Assembly (NCBI RefSeq): GCF_037080055.1
Contig: NZ_JBAOJI010000003.1
Coordinates: 248,001-312,000 of the forward strand
Direction of reading: 5' to 3'
Source: Halovenus sp037080055
Lineage (GTDB): Archaea; Halobacteriota; Halobacteria; Halobacteriales; Haloarculaceae
Length of the DNA stretch: 64,000 nucleotides
The notes below the pieces were generated by a model that worked only from the letters and a program-made list of their open reading frames with translations, was not told where the DNA came from and searched no databases. This document shows, piece by piece, positions 44,225 through 53,412 of the stretch. The position numbers were made by a program, and so were the translations under genes. The stretch's first letter is position 1. Every line of letters begins with the position of its first letter.

Positions 44225-45847
44225 TCAGGGATCGAGGTCGCTGACGGTGCCGACACCCTTCGACTGGCCTTCCCGGAAGACAAAGCGCTGGCCTTCCTCG
44301 ACGAGATACGGCCGAAATTTGAACCGGACCGTCGCCGTCCCGCTGTCACCGGGAAGCAGTTGGCCATCTTCCGGGTAGATCGCTGCCGCCTCGCTGACCG
44401 TTTCGAGGTGGATCACCGGTTCGTAGCCGTCACCGATCGTGGTCGGGTGGTTGAGCACCATCACTTCCGCCTCGAACTCCCGGATTGGATCCGGATCCGA
44501 ATCCCGAGGCAGTAGTGCCATCCCACGGTCGATCTCCTCTTCGTCGACGCCTTTGAGTGCGATGCCGACGATTCGACCCGCGGTTGCTTCCTCGACGCGG
44601 TGATAGTGCATCTCGATGCTTCGGACCTCCACGTCTCGGAAGGTGCCGTCGGGCATCGGTCCGAGCAGCAGTTCGTCGCCTGCCTCGACGGTGCCGGATC
44701 TGATGGTTCCGGAGGCGACTGCACCGACGCCAGTGACGTTGTAGGTTCGATCGATGTACATCTGGAAGGATTCCGATTCGGTGGGCTGGCCCGTTTTCGG
44801 CAACTGCTCGAACAGCGTATCCAGCGCGTCGAGTCCCTCCTGTGTCACGGCACTGGTCGTCACGATGGGGACGACTGTCTCGCTGATCTCCTCTATCGCT
44901 GCTTCGACGCCGTGTCGCTCGACCCGCAGCGGTGACCGATCCGCATCCCGAAGGAGTCGTTCGACTTCACGTTCGACCTCGGCCAGTCGGTCGTCGTCCA
45001 CGAGGTCAGCTTTCGTGATTGCCACCATCGTCGGCAACTCCGTCGCGAGCAAGATTCCGAGATGTTCCCGTGTCGTCTTTGTCGGTCCGTCGTCAGCGGC
45101 CACCGTGAGCAGCCCATAGTCGAGTTTCTGACCGACGAGCCCCCGGATTGTCGTCCGTAGCCACGGCTCGTGACCGACAGTATCCACGAAGGAGACTAGT
45201 CGGTCAGCCTCTTCGACGATCCGCGCCCGGTCGCCCTTGCGATGGGGGTTGTCCATCCGAACGGCCCCCTCGTCGTCGAAGCCGTAGACGCCGTAGGAGA
45301 GATCCGCCGAGAGCCCGCGTTCGATTTCGTGGGGGCGAACGTCCAGAAAGCCCCGCGTTCCGCCCTGTCCGTCGTCAGCCTCGCCCGTGACGAGTGATCC
45401 AACGAGTGTCGATTTACCGTGATCGACGTGGCCTGCAGTTCCGATGACGATATGTTCGTCGTCTTCCATCACCGGCCCTTCTTCGACCGTCGCCAATCCG
45501 ACCAGTCTCGTCTCCTCACTGTCTCCTTCTCGCCAGTCGACCCCCCACGTCTCGACATCGGCGATGTGGGCATCGGCCTTCTCGGCGAGCAAAGAGAGCA
45601 CGTCCATCGATTCGGAGAAGGTCTCCTGGGCGATACCCGAAATCGTTCCGTCATCGCTGACGCCGACGACGTACGTCGCCGTCCCGTCACCGGACAGTAC
45701 CCGATGTCGTAACTGTGCGACGAGACTGTCGAGCCGGTCATCGGAGAGATGAAGATCCTTCGTGAGCCGTTCTTTGAATTCCACGCTGCCGCCCTCGCGT
45801 TCACCGCGCTCGATGACGCGTTCGAGGGGGGCGGGTTGCGGACCCAT
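44225..45847 (-). CDS. GTPBP1-like translational GTPase
   Basis: A 540-aa GTPase of the EF-Tu/eEF1A superfamily, GTPBP1/2 group. N-terminal ~125 residues are an accessory domain; the G domain has GTAGHVDHGKSTLVG (G1), DTVGHEPW (G3) and TKAD (G4); two beta-barrel domains follow (VTGVGAVASGTIRSGTVEAGDELLLGP). GTPBP1 relatives assist elongation or ribosome rescue in eukaryotes; the archaeal role is not settled. A TATA box 26-27 bp before the ATG implies a leaderless mRNA. Confidence 0.88.
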   Translation of the reverse strand: MGPQPAPLERVIERGEREGGSVEFKERLTKDLHLSDDRLDSLVAQLRHRVLSGDGTATYVVGVSDDGTISGIAQETFSESMDVLSLLAEKADAHIADVETWGVDWREGDSEETRLVGLATVEEGPVMEDDEHIVIGTAGHVDHGKSTLVGSLVTGEADDGQGGTRGFLDVRPHEIERGLSADLSYGVYGFDDEGAVRMDNPHRKGDRARIVEEADRLVSFVDTVGHEPWLRTTIRGLVGQKLDYGLLTVAADDGPTKTTREHLGILLATELPTMVAITKADLVDDDRLAEVEREVERLLRDADRSPLRVERHGVEAAIEEISETVVPIVTTSAVTQEGLDALDTLFEQLPKTGQPTESESFQMYIDRTYNVTGVGAVASGTIRSGTVEAGDELLLGPMPDGTFRDVEVRSIEMHYHRVEEATAGRIVGIALKGVDEEEIDRGMALLPRDSDPDPIREFEAEVMVLNHPTTIGDGYEPVIHLETVSEAAAIYPEDGQLLPGDSGTATVRFKFRPYLVEEGQRFVFREGQSKGVGTVSDLDP

Positions 45848-45869
45848 GCTGTGGGGTTACATGCCACTG

Positions 45870-45877
45870 TAAATAAG
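45870..45877 (-). promoter_or_regulatory. TATA box of the GTPBP1-like gene
   Basis: Plus-strand TAAATAAG (minus CTTATTTA), centred about 27 bp before the ATG at 45847. Confidence 0.5.
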
Positions 45878-45977
45878 TCTTCTCCGGCCGTGTTACCTGT
45901 TCAGGCGTCGACTTACTCGTCGTGAGGGTGACGGAACGTATTTCTCCCCAGGTGCAGAATCCTGTAGCAACGCCCGT

Positions 45978-47279
45978 ATGCCAGTGAGTCGCGGACAGTC
46001 AGATACCGTCGGGGTCGTTCTCCTCACTGCGGTAGTCGTTGTCTCGTCCGTGACAGTTGGGGTCTTTCTACTCGGAAATTTCGACGGGAGTGGCGATCAG
46101 GAGCCGACTGTGGCTATTTCAAGTGATGTCGAGGGCAGGACGGTGGTAATCGAACATCGTGGCGGTGACAGCTACAATAGCGCCAACGTTCGAGTTCTCG
46201 TTCGGCAACAGGACAGCGACGACCGCGGGTACGCCCTTGGGGAGTTTTCACTCACTACCGGCGGTGATGAGCAGACGTTCGTGTCAGGAGATCGCTGGGA
46301 GAAGACTATCGACGGGTTGAACGGAGAGTTGCAGGTGCTCGTCGTCGACGAAAACGAAGGCGAAATTCTTCACGAGGCGACGTACGTTGTCGCCGAAGCG
46401 GGGATCCGAATCGAGATCGAAGACGAGACATTCGACGTAGAGATGCGTACGGGTGAACAGAGACAGTACACTGTCTTTCAGGTGTTTGAGGACGGCACGA
46501 CGCGTGATATTACTGAAAATGCAACCGTCCGAGCGGACGGGAATATCAGTGTCGATGAGTCGACGACGACGGTGACAGCAGAAGAGGCTGGAGCAGGGAC
46601 ACTCACGGCTGAAACCGAGGCGTACACCGATAGTATCGACGTAAGCGCTGTCGATACGGATCTCCAGGTGGGTGCAATCGAACTGAACGATCCGGTGACC
46701 GAACGTGAGACACTGGCAATCAACGTAACCGTCGAAAACGTCGGCGACGTGGCGACCGATGGGCAAGATCTCACCGTCTCGATCCGCAGAGAGGACGGGA
46801 GCGAAGTCGCGACGCGCACGGAAGACGTGACACTGTCACCTGACGATCCACCCGCGGAATATAGCTTCACTTACGAGACCGAAGACGGCGATGCGCCCGA
46901 ACTAACGATCAACGCCACCACAGCGGACGATCCGGTCGGGAGCCAAACGACAGCCACTGTCGAAGACCGGACGCCAGGCGGGAGTGGCTGGCTCGGGATT
47001 CTGGAGAACGAGACGCCAGTCGGAAGCGGTGATTCGTTCGACAGCTATCTCACCTACGAGAATCCCGAGGACGCGGACTGGACAATACTGCTGCGGACCA
47101 CCGGTGGCGGGACAGAGCCGGATTCGACCGAAATCGAGATCGAACCAGGCGAAAGCCCTACCCCGACCCAACTCGGCTTCCCAGAGCAAGGAACCATCGT
47201 CAGCATCACTGACGACCCCCCAGCGGACGAAGAGCCGAGCGAACAACCAGAAGTCACCGTCGAAATTGAAGAGCAGTGA
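45978..47279 (+). CDS. Pilin-leader surface protein with Ig-like domains
   Basis: A 433-aa protein starting MPVSRGQSDTVGVVLLTAVV, a class III (type IV pilin) leader: short charged n-region, GQ before a hydrophobic helix (residues about 11-32). PibD-type peptidase would cut before the helix and the protein would insert or assemble at the surface. The mature part is strongly acidic, with three Ig-like/big domains (residues about 40-125, 145-215, 220-310) and a final Ser/Pro/Glu-rich tail. First gene of a three-gene surface cluster. Confidence 0.75.
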   Translation: MPVSRGQSDTVGVVLLTAVVVVSSVTVGVFLLGNFDGSGDQEPTVAISSDVEGRTVVIEHRGGDSYNSANVRVLVRQQDSDDRGYALGEFSLTTGGDEQTFVSGDRWEKTIDGLNGELQVLVVDENEGEILHEATYVVAEAGIRIEIEDETFDVEMRTGEQRQYTVFQVFEDGTTRDITENATVRADGNISVDESTTTVTAEEAGAGTLTAETEAYTDSIDVSAVDTDLQVGAIELNDPVTERETLAINVTVENVGDVATDGQDLTVSIRREDGSEVATRTEDVTLSPDDPPAEYSFTYETEDGDAPELTINATTADDPVGSQTTATVEDRTPGGSGWLGILENETPVGSGDSFDSYLTYENPEDADWTILLRTTGGGTEPDSTEIEIEPGESPTPTQLGFPEQGTIVSITDDPPADEEPSEQPEVTVEIEEQ

Positions 47280-47318
47280 ATGCTGACCTCTCTGAGGCGG
47301 TCGAAAGGCCGCAGAACA

Positions 47319-47326
47319 TATATAAT
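47319..47326 (+). promoter_or_regulatory. TATA box of the CFI-box gene
   Basis: TATATAAT centred about 28 bp before the ATG at 47350, implying a leaderless mRNA separate from that of the upstream gene. Confidence 0.55.
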
Positions 47327-47349
47327 GGACAACCGTCGAGGTAACACGT

Positions 47350-48228
47350 ATGGTTAGCCGTCGAGGAATCATCTCGAAGATCTGTGCGACGATGATCGGC
47401 GGCGGGTTTCTCTCACAGTCTGTAAGTGCAGAGGAGCGGACTGCCTCCGTAACGGTCGAAAACGATGCTCCAGGAGACATCGGTGTCGTCCCGAACGCAC
47501 CTGGTCTCGATGGCGTGTCCGGGATCGATGCCGGCGTACAGATCGACATTGGAACCAACGGCACCGGCCTGCATCCAGAAGGGCGGACGGTCTTCGAGGA
47601 CGTGATCGAAGTCTCGAATATGTTCTCCGCAATCGGGGTGACGTTCGGAATTGTCGACGACGGAGCAGGTGTCGGCTCGAACGAGGTGCTGGATCTCAAA
47701 TATAATGGTGAATCCGCTGTCGTCGATAGTCCGGACGACATTTCGGTCAACGGCATTACGCTTGGCGGAGGAGAAACAGCTACGCTCACGCTGGAAATCG
47801 ACTACCTGAACAACCCCGGGGGCGGTGATATCGACGGCACTGTCGCTATCACAACAGCAGGTGAAGAGGAACCAATCTTTTGTTTCATTACGACGGCGAC
47901 GGCAGATTCTCCCGAGACGCTCGACTCTCTGCGCCGGTTCCGGGACGAATCGATGGCCTCGACCGCACTCGGGCGCGGACTGGCGGGGCTGTATTATCGA
48001 ATCAGTCCACCAGTGGCAGAGACACTCAGCCGACATTCAGAGAGCAGGACGGTACGAGTCGTCAGATGGCTCGTCAACCGATGTGCTCGGCTCTCTGACG
48101 CACAGGCACAGACCGACTCGAAGACGAAAAGCGCACTCTTGGGCGTTGTGCTAACTGCGCTGTATATTCTTGGAGTGATGATTGGCGGCGGTGGCCATCT
48201 TTGGCTCCGCCTGACCGAGAAAATATAG
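47350..48228 (+). CDS. Secreted CFI-box protein with C-terminal anchor
   Basis: A 292-aa protein. The N-terminus MVSRRGIISKICATMIGGGF looks like a twin-arginine (Tat) signal ending near SVSAEE. A beta-rich domain (residues about 28-170) is followed by a CFI-box: CFITTATADSPETLDSLRRF then RDESMASTALGRGLAGLYYR and ISPPVA. This motif occurs near the C-terminus of many secreted proteins, with proposed sorting or anchoring role. A membrane helix (residues about 260-280) ends the protein. It lies between the two pilin-leader genes. Confidence 0.72.
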   Translation: MVSRRGIISKICATMIGGGFLSQSVSAEERTASVTVENDAPGDIGVVPNAPGLDGVSGIDAGVQIDIGTNGTGLHPEGRTVFEDVIEVSNMFSAIGVTFGIVDDGAGVGSNEVLDLKYNGESAVVDSPDDISVNGITLGGGETATLTLEIDYLNNPGGGDIDGTVAITTAGEEEPIFCFITTATADSPETLDSLRRFRDESMASTALGRGLAGLYYRISPPVAETLSRHSESRTVRVVRWLVNRCARLSDAQAQTDSKTKSALLGVVLTALYILGVMIGGGGHLWLRLTEKI

Positions 48229-48248
48229 CGCAACCACGGGCAAACAAC

Positions 48249-48256
48249 TTTTTAAC
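48249..48256 (+). promoter_or_regulatory. TATA box of the large pilin-leader gene
   Basis: CTTTTTAA, centred about 27-28 bp before the ATG at 48280. A GGGGTGAG Shine-Dalgarno-like run also precedes the ATG. Confidence 0.45.
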
Positions 48257-48279
48257 TGCTTGCACGAAAGGGGTGAGTA

Positions 48280-51063
48280 ATGCGGTTTCTATCGGATAAC
48301 AGAGCGCAGTCAATTCAGGTTGGGGCTGTCCTGTTGTTCGGGATTCTCATCATTCTCCTCTCGACGTGGCAGGCGTTTGTCATACCCGACCAGAACGAGG
48401 GAATCGAGTTCAACCACAACGAGGATGTCCAGCAGCAGATGACGGAACTGCGGACGACGGTGAACTCGATGCCGGACTCGGCGACGACGCGCTCGGCGAC
48501 GGTCGATCTGGGTGTTCGGTATCCCTCGCGAACGATATTCCGGAATCCGCCGCCAGTGAGCGGGACGCTCGAAACCCGCGGAACGACAGAACCGGGAGTC
48601 AACATCTCCATCGCGAATGCACAGGCGGCAGACACGGAAGCAGTGGGAACTGGTGATTTCTGGGACGGGACGACGCGGTCGTATTCCAGTGGAGCGATTC
48701 AGTATCGGCCTTCCTACAACCAGTACGACAACGCCCCGACGACGATATACGAGCAGAGCGTTCTGTACAACCGTTTTGAGCGCGAGGGAACGCAGTTGCC
48801 GATCACCGACCAGACCATCGTGCAGGACGGGCGGTTGTCGCTCGTGGCACTCAATGGCTCTCTGAGCGAAACCCGTGTCGACAGTACGTCAGTCGATCTC
48901 GAACCATTGAGTACCCAAACCAGCCAGGTCGAAATCGAACAGACAGGATCGGCCCCGATCACGATCGAGTTTCCGACGCGGATGGCCGAATCACGCTGGC
49001 AGGAACTGATTCCATCACAGCACACTGTCACGACTGTCGACGGAGCATTTCCCGATTCGGAGCGTTCGCTACTGCGGATCGAACTGGACGAGAGCCGGGA
49101 GACCTACCAGTTGCAACTTGCAAAGGTCGGTGTCGGGACTGGGACAACCGTGCCCGGATCGGCGTATCTCAGCGGTCTTTCAGGAAACGGGACCGAGGTC
49201 GAACGTGGCGACTCTGTGGAACTGACGCTCGAAGTCCGTGACGATTTTAATCGGCCGCTAAGCGGGGAAGAGGTATACGCCGACGCAGCCGAGGGGACGA
49301 TCGATACTAGCGGAACGACGAACAGCAACGGCGAAGTTACCTTCACTTACGAGACCGATTCGACAGTTCCAACGGGGCCGAACGAGATCGATTTCAGTAT
49401 CGACGGTCCGATCGAGGCCGGGTATGACGACAGTTCGCCAACGAACTTGACGATGGTTGTCGACGTGTTTACGACCACCACGGACAGTGGACAGCAGGCC
49501 TACGAGGTCCGCTGGCTGAGTCCGGCCGACGAACCGGGAACCGAAAACTGCGACGAGACCAGTTGTACGCTCAACTACACGGTCGCACAGAGTCTCGACC
49601 TCGATATGGAGACGGTGCCGACGGCCGACGGCGTCTCGACCGAGTTCGGGGTCGAAAATCGAAACATCGGGGTTGTCTCCCCAAACGTCGTCCAGACAGA
49701 CCCAGATGGGACAGCGACGACGACCTTCGAGCCCCAAGCGAACGGAACGGTAAAAGTGTACACGTGGGGTGGTGGCAGCGGTGACGTGATCGACGTGACA
49801 GTCGAGAAATTCGGCGTAACACAGGCTGGCGGGCTGAGTAACGCTCGTATTACCGATCTGGTTCCCGCTGCGGGGAGCCAAATGCAGATTGTCGAGTTTA
49901 CCTTAGAGGAAGAGTTACCCTCGGATGAGACGGTCACTGTGACCCTCGACGAGGCCCAAGGCGAGTCACCGATACAGGTCGATTACGGCAGCGTCAACAA
50001 GGTGATTAGCGGGAGCGGAAGTGCCTCGATCAACGCGAACTCTGACACGGCCACACTGACCTACACCGCAGGAGGTTCGGACACAGCAGGGACGACGGTG
50101 AAAATCCGTGTCGGCAGTCTTCCAGTCGGATCACTCTCAGATCAGAATAGTCCGTACTCCATCGAGTTTACCCGAAGCGACAGCGGTGACTCGATCACGG
50201 ATCCGTTTGAGGTTGCACGTGGTAGCGGCGACGCACAACTTCAAGATGTGTCGGTCAGCGATATTGAGACGACGAACAACGAAGATCAGACGATCAGTTT
50301 CACCCCGACCACCGACCTCGGTGCAGATGAAATCGTCACCGTGGAGTTGAACGAGCCAGAGCAAGGAAGCGTCGATTACGGTGACGCGTCGGTGTCAACC
50401 GTCTCAACTGGCTCAGCGGGTAAAAACAGTAACAACGGTAACGTGTACATCACGTACACGGCGCCCGATACCGGTGTCTCAGCCGGCTCGGTCGTCGATA
50501 TAACGCTCTCGGGAGTCAGTGCAACTGCACAAGACAGCTACGATGTCGGATTGAGTCGGGCAGACGGCGATACCGCGGTGACGCAGTTCAACGTCACTGA
50601 TCCGACGTTCCAGCAGCTGCAGGCGGTGGAATCTGCCGGTGTGAACGACGGCAGTCAGCTCACATACACCGTGGAAAACGTTGGATCAAGCCAGGTTACC
50701 GTAGAGAACTTTTCGATTGATGCCACCGGTGTTGCGAACAACGTCAGAATCAATAACGGAGACAGCCCCGAACTGTCGATACAGCGCGCAACTCAAAGCG
50801 GTGAAGCAAACCGCGCTGGCAACGGTAACGACGATCGCTTCGAGGCTGATGGGAGGACGTACGACTTCGTCGCCGATAGTATCGATGCGACGGGACAGTA
50901 CGCCGAAATCGCGGCCGACGACGATGACGTGACCGTAGACTTCCGTGGATTCGACGAACAACTGAGCAACGTCCAATTTACAGACCAAGCGAACGCCGAC
51001 ATCACGGTTACACTCGGATTGTCCGACGGACGCGTCCAGACGTACTACTTCGCCGAAGGGTAG
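48280..51063 (+). CDS. Large pilin-leader surface protein with tandem beta repeats
   Basis: A 927-aa protein starting MRFLSDNRAQSIQVGAVLLF: class III pilin-type leader and helix (residues about 9-33), then QAFVIPDQNEGIEFNHNEDV, a pattern I recall from haloarchaeal surface proteins. An adhesin-like stalk follows: a Big-1/Ig-like domain around residues 305-395, and two long tandem units at residues about 521-645 and 651-773 that share the order VDYG-S-GSG-TLTYTA-G. There is no obvious C-terminal anchor. It may be an adhesin or minor pilus component. Confidence 0.72.
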   Translation: MRFLSDNRAQSIQVGAVLLFGILIILLSTWQAFVIPDQNEGIEFNHNEDVQQQMTELRTTVNSMPDSATTRSATVDLGVRYPSRTIFRNPPPVSGTLETRGTTEPGVNISIANAQAADTEAVGTGDFWDGTTRSYSSGAIQYRPSYNQYDNAPTTIYEQSVLYNRFEREGTQLPITDQTIVQDGRLSLVALNGSLSETRVDSTSVDLEPLSTQTSQVEIEQTGSAPITIEFPTRMAESRWQELIPSQHTVTTVDGAFPDSERSLLRIELDESRETYQLQLAKVGVGTGTTVPGSAYLSGLSGNGTEVERGDSVELTLEVRDDFNRPLSGEEVYADAAEGTIDTSGTTNSNGEVTFTYETDSTVPTGPNEIDFSIDGPIEAGYDDSSPTNLTMVVDVFTTTTDSGQQAYEVRWLSPADEPGTENCDETSCTLNYTVAQSLDLDMETVPTADGVSTEFGVENRNIGVVSPNVVQTDPDGTATTTFEPQANGTVKVYTWGGGSGDVIDVTVEKFGVTQAGGLSNARITDLVPAAGSQMQIVEFTLEEELPSDETVTVTLDEAQGESPIQVDYGSVNKVISGSGSASINANSDTATLTYTAGGSDTAGTTVKIRVGSLPVGSLSDQNSPYSIEFTRSDSGDSITDPFEVARGSGDAQLQDVSVSDIETTNNEDQTISFTPTTDLGADEIVTVELNEPEQGSVDYGDASVSTVSTGSAGKNSNNGNVYITYTAPDTGVSAGSVVDITLSGVSATAQDSYDVGLSRADGDTAVTQFNVTDPTFQQLQAVESAGVNDGSQLTYTVENVGSSQVTVENFSIDATGVANNVRINNGDSPELSIQRATQSGEANRAGNGNDDRFEADGRTYDFVADSIDATGQYAEIAADDDDVTVDFRGFDEQLSNVQFTDQANADITVTLGLSDGRVQTYYFAEG

Positions 51064-51153
51064 TACGAAAAGCTGGGTACCGACGGTCAAAGGGATTCAC
51101 CTCCAATGAAATAGGAGAAGGTTCGACAATCGACGAACTAATAGTCGACAGAA

Positions 51154-51160
51154 ACTTATA
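51154..51160 (+). promoter_or_regulatory. TATA box of the HMG-CoA synthase gene
   Basis: ACTTATA centred 26-27 bp before the ATG at 51183, implying a leaderless mRNA. Confidence 0.5.
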
Positions 51161-51182
51161 GCTATTCACCGATTTCTCAGGT

Positions 51183-52520
51183 ATGACAGACGTAGGAATC
51201 GACGGCATCGAAATCTGGGCAGGCAAACTCGAACTCGACCTCGCGGAGACGTTCGCACCGGCGCAAAACGACGATCCCGGCAAGTACACGAAAGGGCTCG
51301 GTCTTTATTCGTCGTCGTTGCCGGATGTCTACGAAGACATCGTAACGATGGCAGCCAACGCCTCGAAGCGACTGCTCGAACGGAAGGATCTCGAACCGCA
51401 GGACATCGGCCGGATAGACGTGGCGACGGAGAGTTCCTTCGACAAGTCCAAGCCGATTTCGACGTATGTGGCTGGCTGTCTCGAACAGACCTACGAGGGG
51501 GATTTCCACCACGCCAACAAGGGCGAGCGGAAGTTCGCCTGTGTCTCGGGGACGCAGGCGCTCGACGACGCGTACAACTGGATCCGCGCGGGCCGCAACC
51601 GCGGCCGGAAAGCGCTGGTCATCGCCACCGATACTGCGCTGTACGCGCGTGACGACCCCGGTGAGGCAACCCAGGGCGCTGGCGCAGTTGCGATGTTGAT
51701 CGACAAGGATCCCAACGTGGCTGCCCTCGGTGACGCGCAGGGCTTCGGCAGCGCCGACGAGACGGACTTTCTCAAACCCAACCAGCAGTTCCCTAGTGTA
51801 GACGGAAAGCGCTCGATGCAGGTCTATCTCGCACGCATGCGCGAGGCGATGATGGACTTCGAGCGGGCGGGCGGGGACACCCATCCGGACAACTTCGCGC
51901 TGATTCCGTTCCACACGCCGTTCCCGGGCATGGTTCGGAAGGCCGCAGTGCTCGGCTATCGACACTGTATCCGCGGCACGGAAATCGAGGACGAACTCGC
52001 CGAACAGATCGGACGCCAGCCACGGCGTGAAGGGTTCGACGACGAAGAGGCGTACCTCGAAGCAGTCAAAGAGTATACCGAATCCCTCGGTGAGACAGAC
52101 GAATACGAGGCGTGGTACGCCAAGACCGTCGAACCGACACTCGCGATTTCCGAGGAAGTCGGCAACTGGTACACTGGCTCCGTCCACATCGCCCGCGCCG
52201 CGGGCCTCGCCGAAGCCCTCGAAGAGGGTCGAGAGATCACCGGGCGACAGCTACTCGTTGCCTCCTACGGCAGCGGTGCGCAGGCAGAGATCCACGCAGA
52301 GACTGTCCAGCCCGACTGGAAGGACGAAATCGAGCAGCTCAACATCCAGGAACAGATCGAGAATCGCGAAATGATCACCTTCGAGGAGTACGAGGCGATC
52401 CACGATGTCCACAACCACGACGCCGAGACGGATATGGAACCGCTGACGACGCCGGACGGCGAGTTCGTCTTCGACGGCTGGGGTCGGATGGGCGAGCGGA
52501 AGTACACCTACGTCGAGTAG
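51183..52520 (+). CDS. hmgB: Hydroxymethylglutaryl-CoA synthase
   Basis: Cytosolic enzyme joining acetoacetyl-CoA and acetyl-CoA to HMG-CoA, the committed step before HMG-CoA reductase in isoprenoid-lipid synthesis. 445 aa, thiolase-fold: catalytic Cys120 in FACVSGTQAL, Glu in ATESSFDKSKP, and His in IPFHTPFPGMVRKA. It lies alone, convergent with a HTH regulator. In methanogens the enzyme forms a complex with thiolase and DUF35; a DUF35/thiolase pair is found 33 kb away in this window but any link is inference. Confidence 0.94.
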   Translation: MTDVGIDGIEIWAGKLELDLAETFAPAQNDDPGKYTKGLGLYSSSLPDVYEDIVTMAANASKRLLERKDLEPQDIGRIDVATESSFDKSKPISTYVAGCLEQTYEGDFHHANKGERKFACVSGTQALDDAYNWIRAGRNRGRKALVIATDTALYARDDPGEATQGAGAVAMLIDKDPNVAALGDAQGFGSADETDFLKPNQQFPSVDGKRSMQVYLARMREAMMDFERAGGDTHPDNFALIPFHTPFPGMVRKAAVLGYRHCIRGTEIEDELAEQIGRQPRREGFDDEEAYLEAVKEYTESLGETDEYEAWYAKTVEPTLAISEEVGNWYTGSVHIARAAGLAEALEEGREITGRQLLVASYGSGAQAEIHAETVQPDWKDEIEQLNIQEQIENREMITFEEYEAIHDVHNHDAETDMEPLTTPDGEFVFDGWGRMGERKYTYVE

Positions 52521-52548
52521 TTAGCATCCGTGCCGAAGGCGCGGTTCA

Positions 52549-52588
52549 CTTCACGCGAGGCCAGCGGCCGAGCGTGAAGGTCGTTTTT
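52549..52588 (+). terminator. Terminator of the HMG-CoA synthase gene
   Basis: CTTCACGC (52549-52556), 15-nt loop, GCGTGAAG (52572-52579), then GTCGTTTTTCC with a run of five T. It starts 28 bp after the stop codon. Intrinsic-like hairpin plus T-run. Confidence 0.6.
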
Positions 52589-52611
52589 CCCCTAGTTTTT
52601 GCGACTGAGCC

Positions 52612-52636
52612 GGTTGCGAGCCAGTGGCTCGCAACC
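52612..52636. repeat. Perfect 12-bp hairpin between convergent genes
   Basis: GGTTGCGAGCCA-G-TGGCTCGCAACC, perfect arms of 12 with a single central base, so a near-palindrome of 25 bp. It lies between the stop codons of HMG-CoA synthase and the regulator. On the minus strand a T-run precedes rather than follows it, so a bidirectional termination or protein-binding role is uncertain. Confidence 0.6.
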
Positions 52637-52659
52637 CGAAGGAGTAAAAAGAGGTAGGG

Positions 52660-53367
52660 TCAGGGCAACTCTTGATGGCGTTCGAGCATCGTCTCTAGCT
52701 CGATATCAGTCACCGCCAGCGAGAACCCATCGACACGGGCGAGATCCGCCGCGTGCTCCCAGACAGACTCTTCTTCGATGCCGTGCAGAATGACTGCATG
52801 CGGTGTCGGTTTGACGACACGAAGCGCGACGAGCGGCGATTCGCCTCGGGTGACATTGGTGAAGACGAGCGCGCGGTTCGTGCTCTCGCCGTAGAGATTG
52901 TAAAACTCGTCACTGGAGAGTTTGCGGATCGCTTCGATGCTGTCGATGATGGTGTGGCCGGCGATTGTGTCGCGGTTACCTCGGACGAGTTCGGTCGCGT
53001 CGATCGCTTCGTAGTAGCGGTCCAGCGGAATGTTGGCGGGATACTCCCGCAGATCGAGGACGACAGCGCTGTCGAAGCCAGCAGAGAGCACGCGGGCGTA
53101 CTGGCGGATGTGTCGGCCGCCGTTGCGCTCGTCGATGGCGATCAGCGCCTCGATAGCACCTCTGATCATGCCGATGCCGGGGTTGTCCCGCCGACCGCTC
53201 TCGTAATCCGACACGACCGACGGCGAGACATCAAGTTCGTCGGCCAGACGGGTCTGAGCGACCTCGAAATCAGTTCGCCACTTGCGCAGGGTCGCCCCCG
53301 GATCGTCGCTGAGCGTGATCTCTCCGGCCATCTTCTCGGCGAGTCGGTCCCGATCCTCCCGAGCCAT
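52660..53367 (-). CDS. HTH (XRE-type) transcriptional regulator
   Basis: A 235-aa DNA-binding regulator. N-terminal helix-turn-helix at residues about 27-75 (LRKWRTDFEVAQTRLADELD ... SVVSDYESGRR), then a C-terminal region of unknown ligand with a conserved core (YANIPLDRYYEAIDATELVRG). COG1709-like archaeal regulators are of this size; I assign from memory. Convergent with HMG-CoA synthase. A TATA box 26-27 bp upstream predicts a leaderless mRNA. Confidence 0.8.
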   Translation of the reverse strand: MAREDRDRLAEKMAGEITLSDDPGATLRKWRTDFEVAQTRLADELDVSPSVVSDYESGRRDNPGIGMIRGAIEALIAIDERNGGRHIRQYARVLSAGFDSAVVLDLREYPANIPLDRYYEAIDATELVRGNRDTIAGHTIIDSIEAIRKLSSDEFYNLYGESTNRALVFTNVTRGESPLVALRVVKPTPHAVILHGIEEESVWEHAADLARVDGFSLAVTDIELETMLERHQELP

Positions 53368-53389
53368 ATGCTGTCACCGGCAGGGCGTG

Positions 53390-53396
53390 AAATAAA
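53390..53396 (-). promoter_or_regulatory. TATA box of the HTH regulator
   Basis: Plus-strand AAATAAA (minus TTTATTT), centred about 26 bp before the ATG at 53367. Confidence 0.45.
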
Positions 53397-53412
53397 CCTG
53401 CCGGATAGGAAG

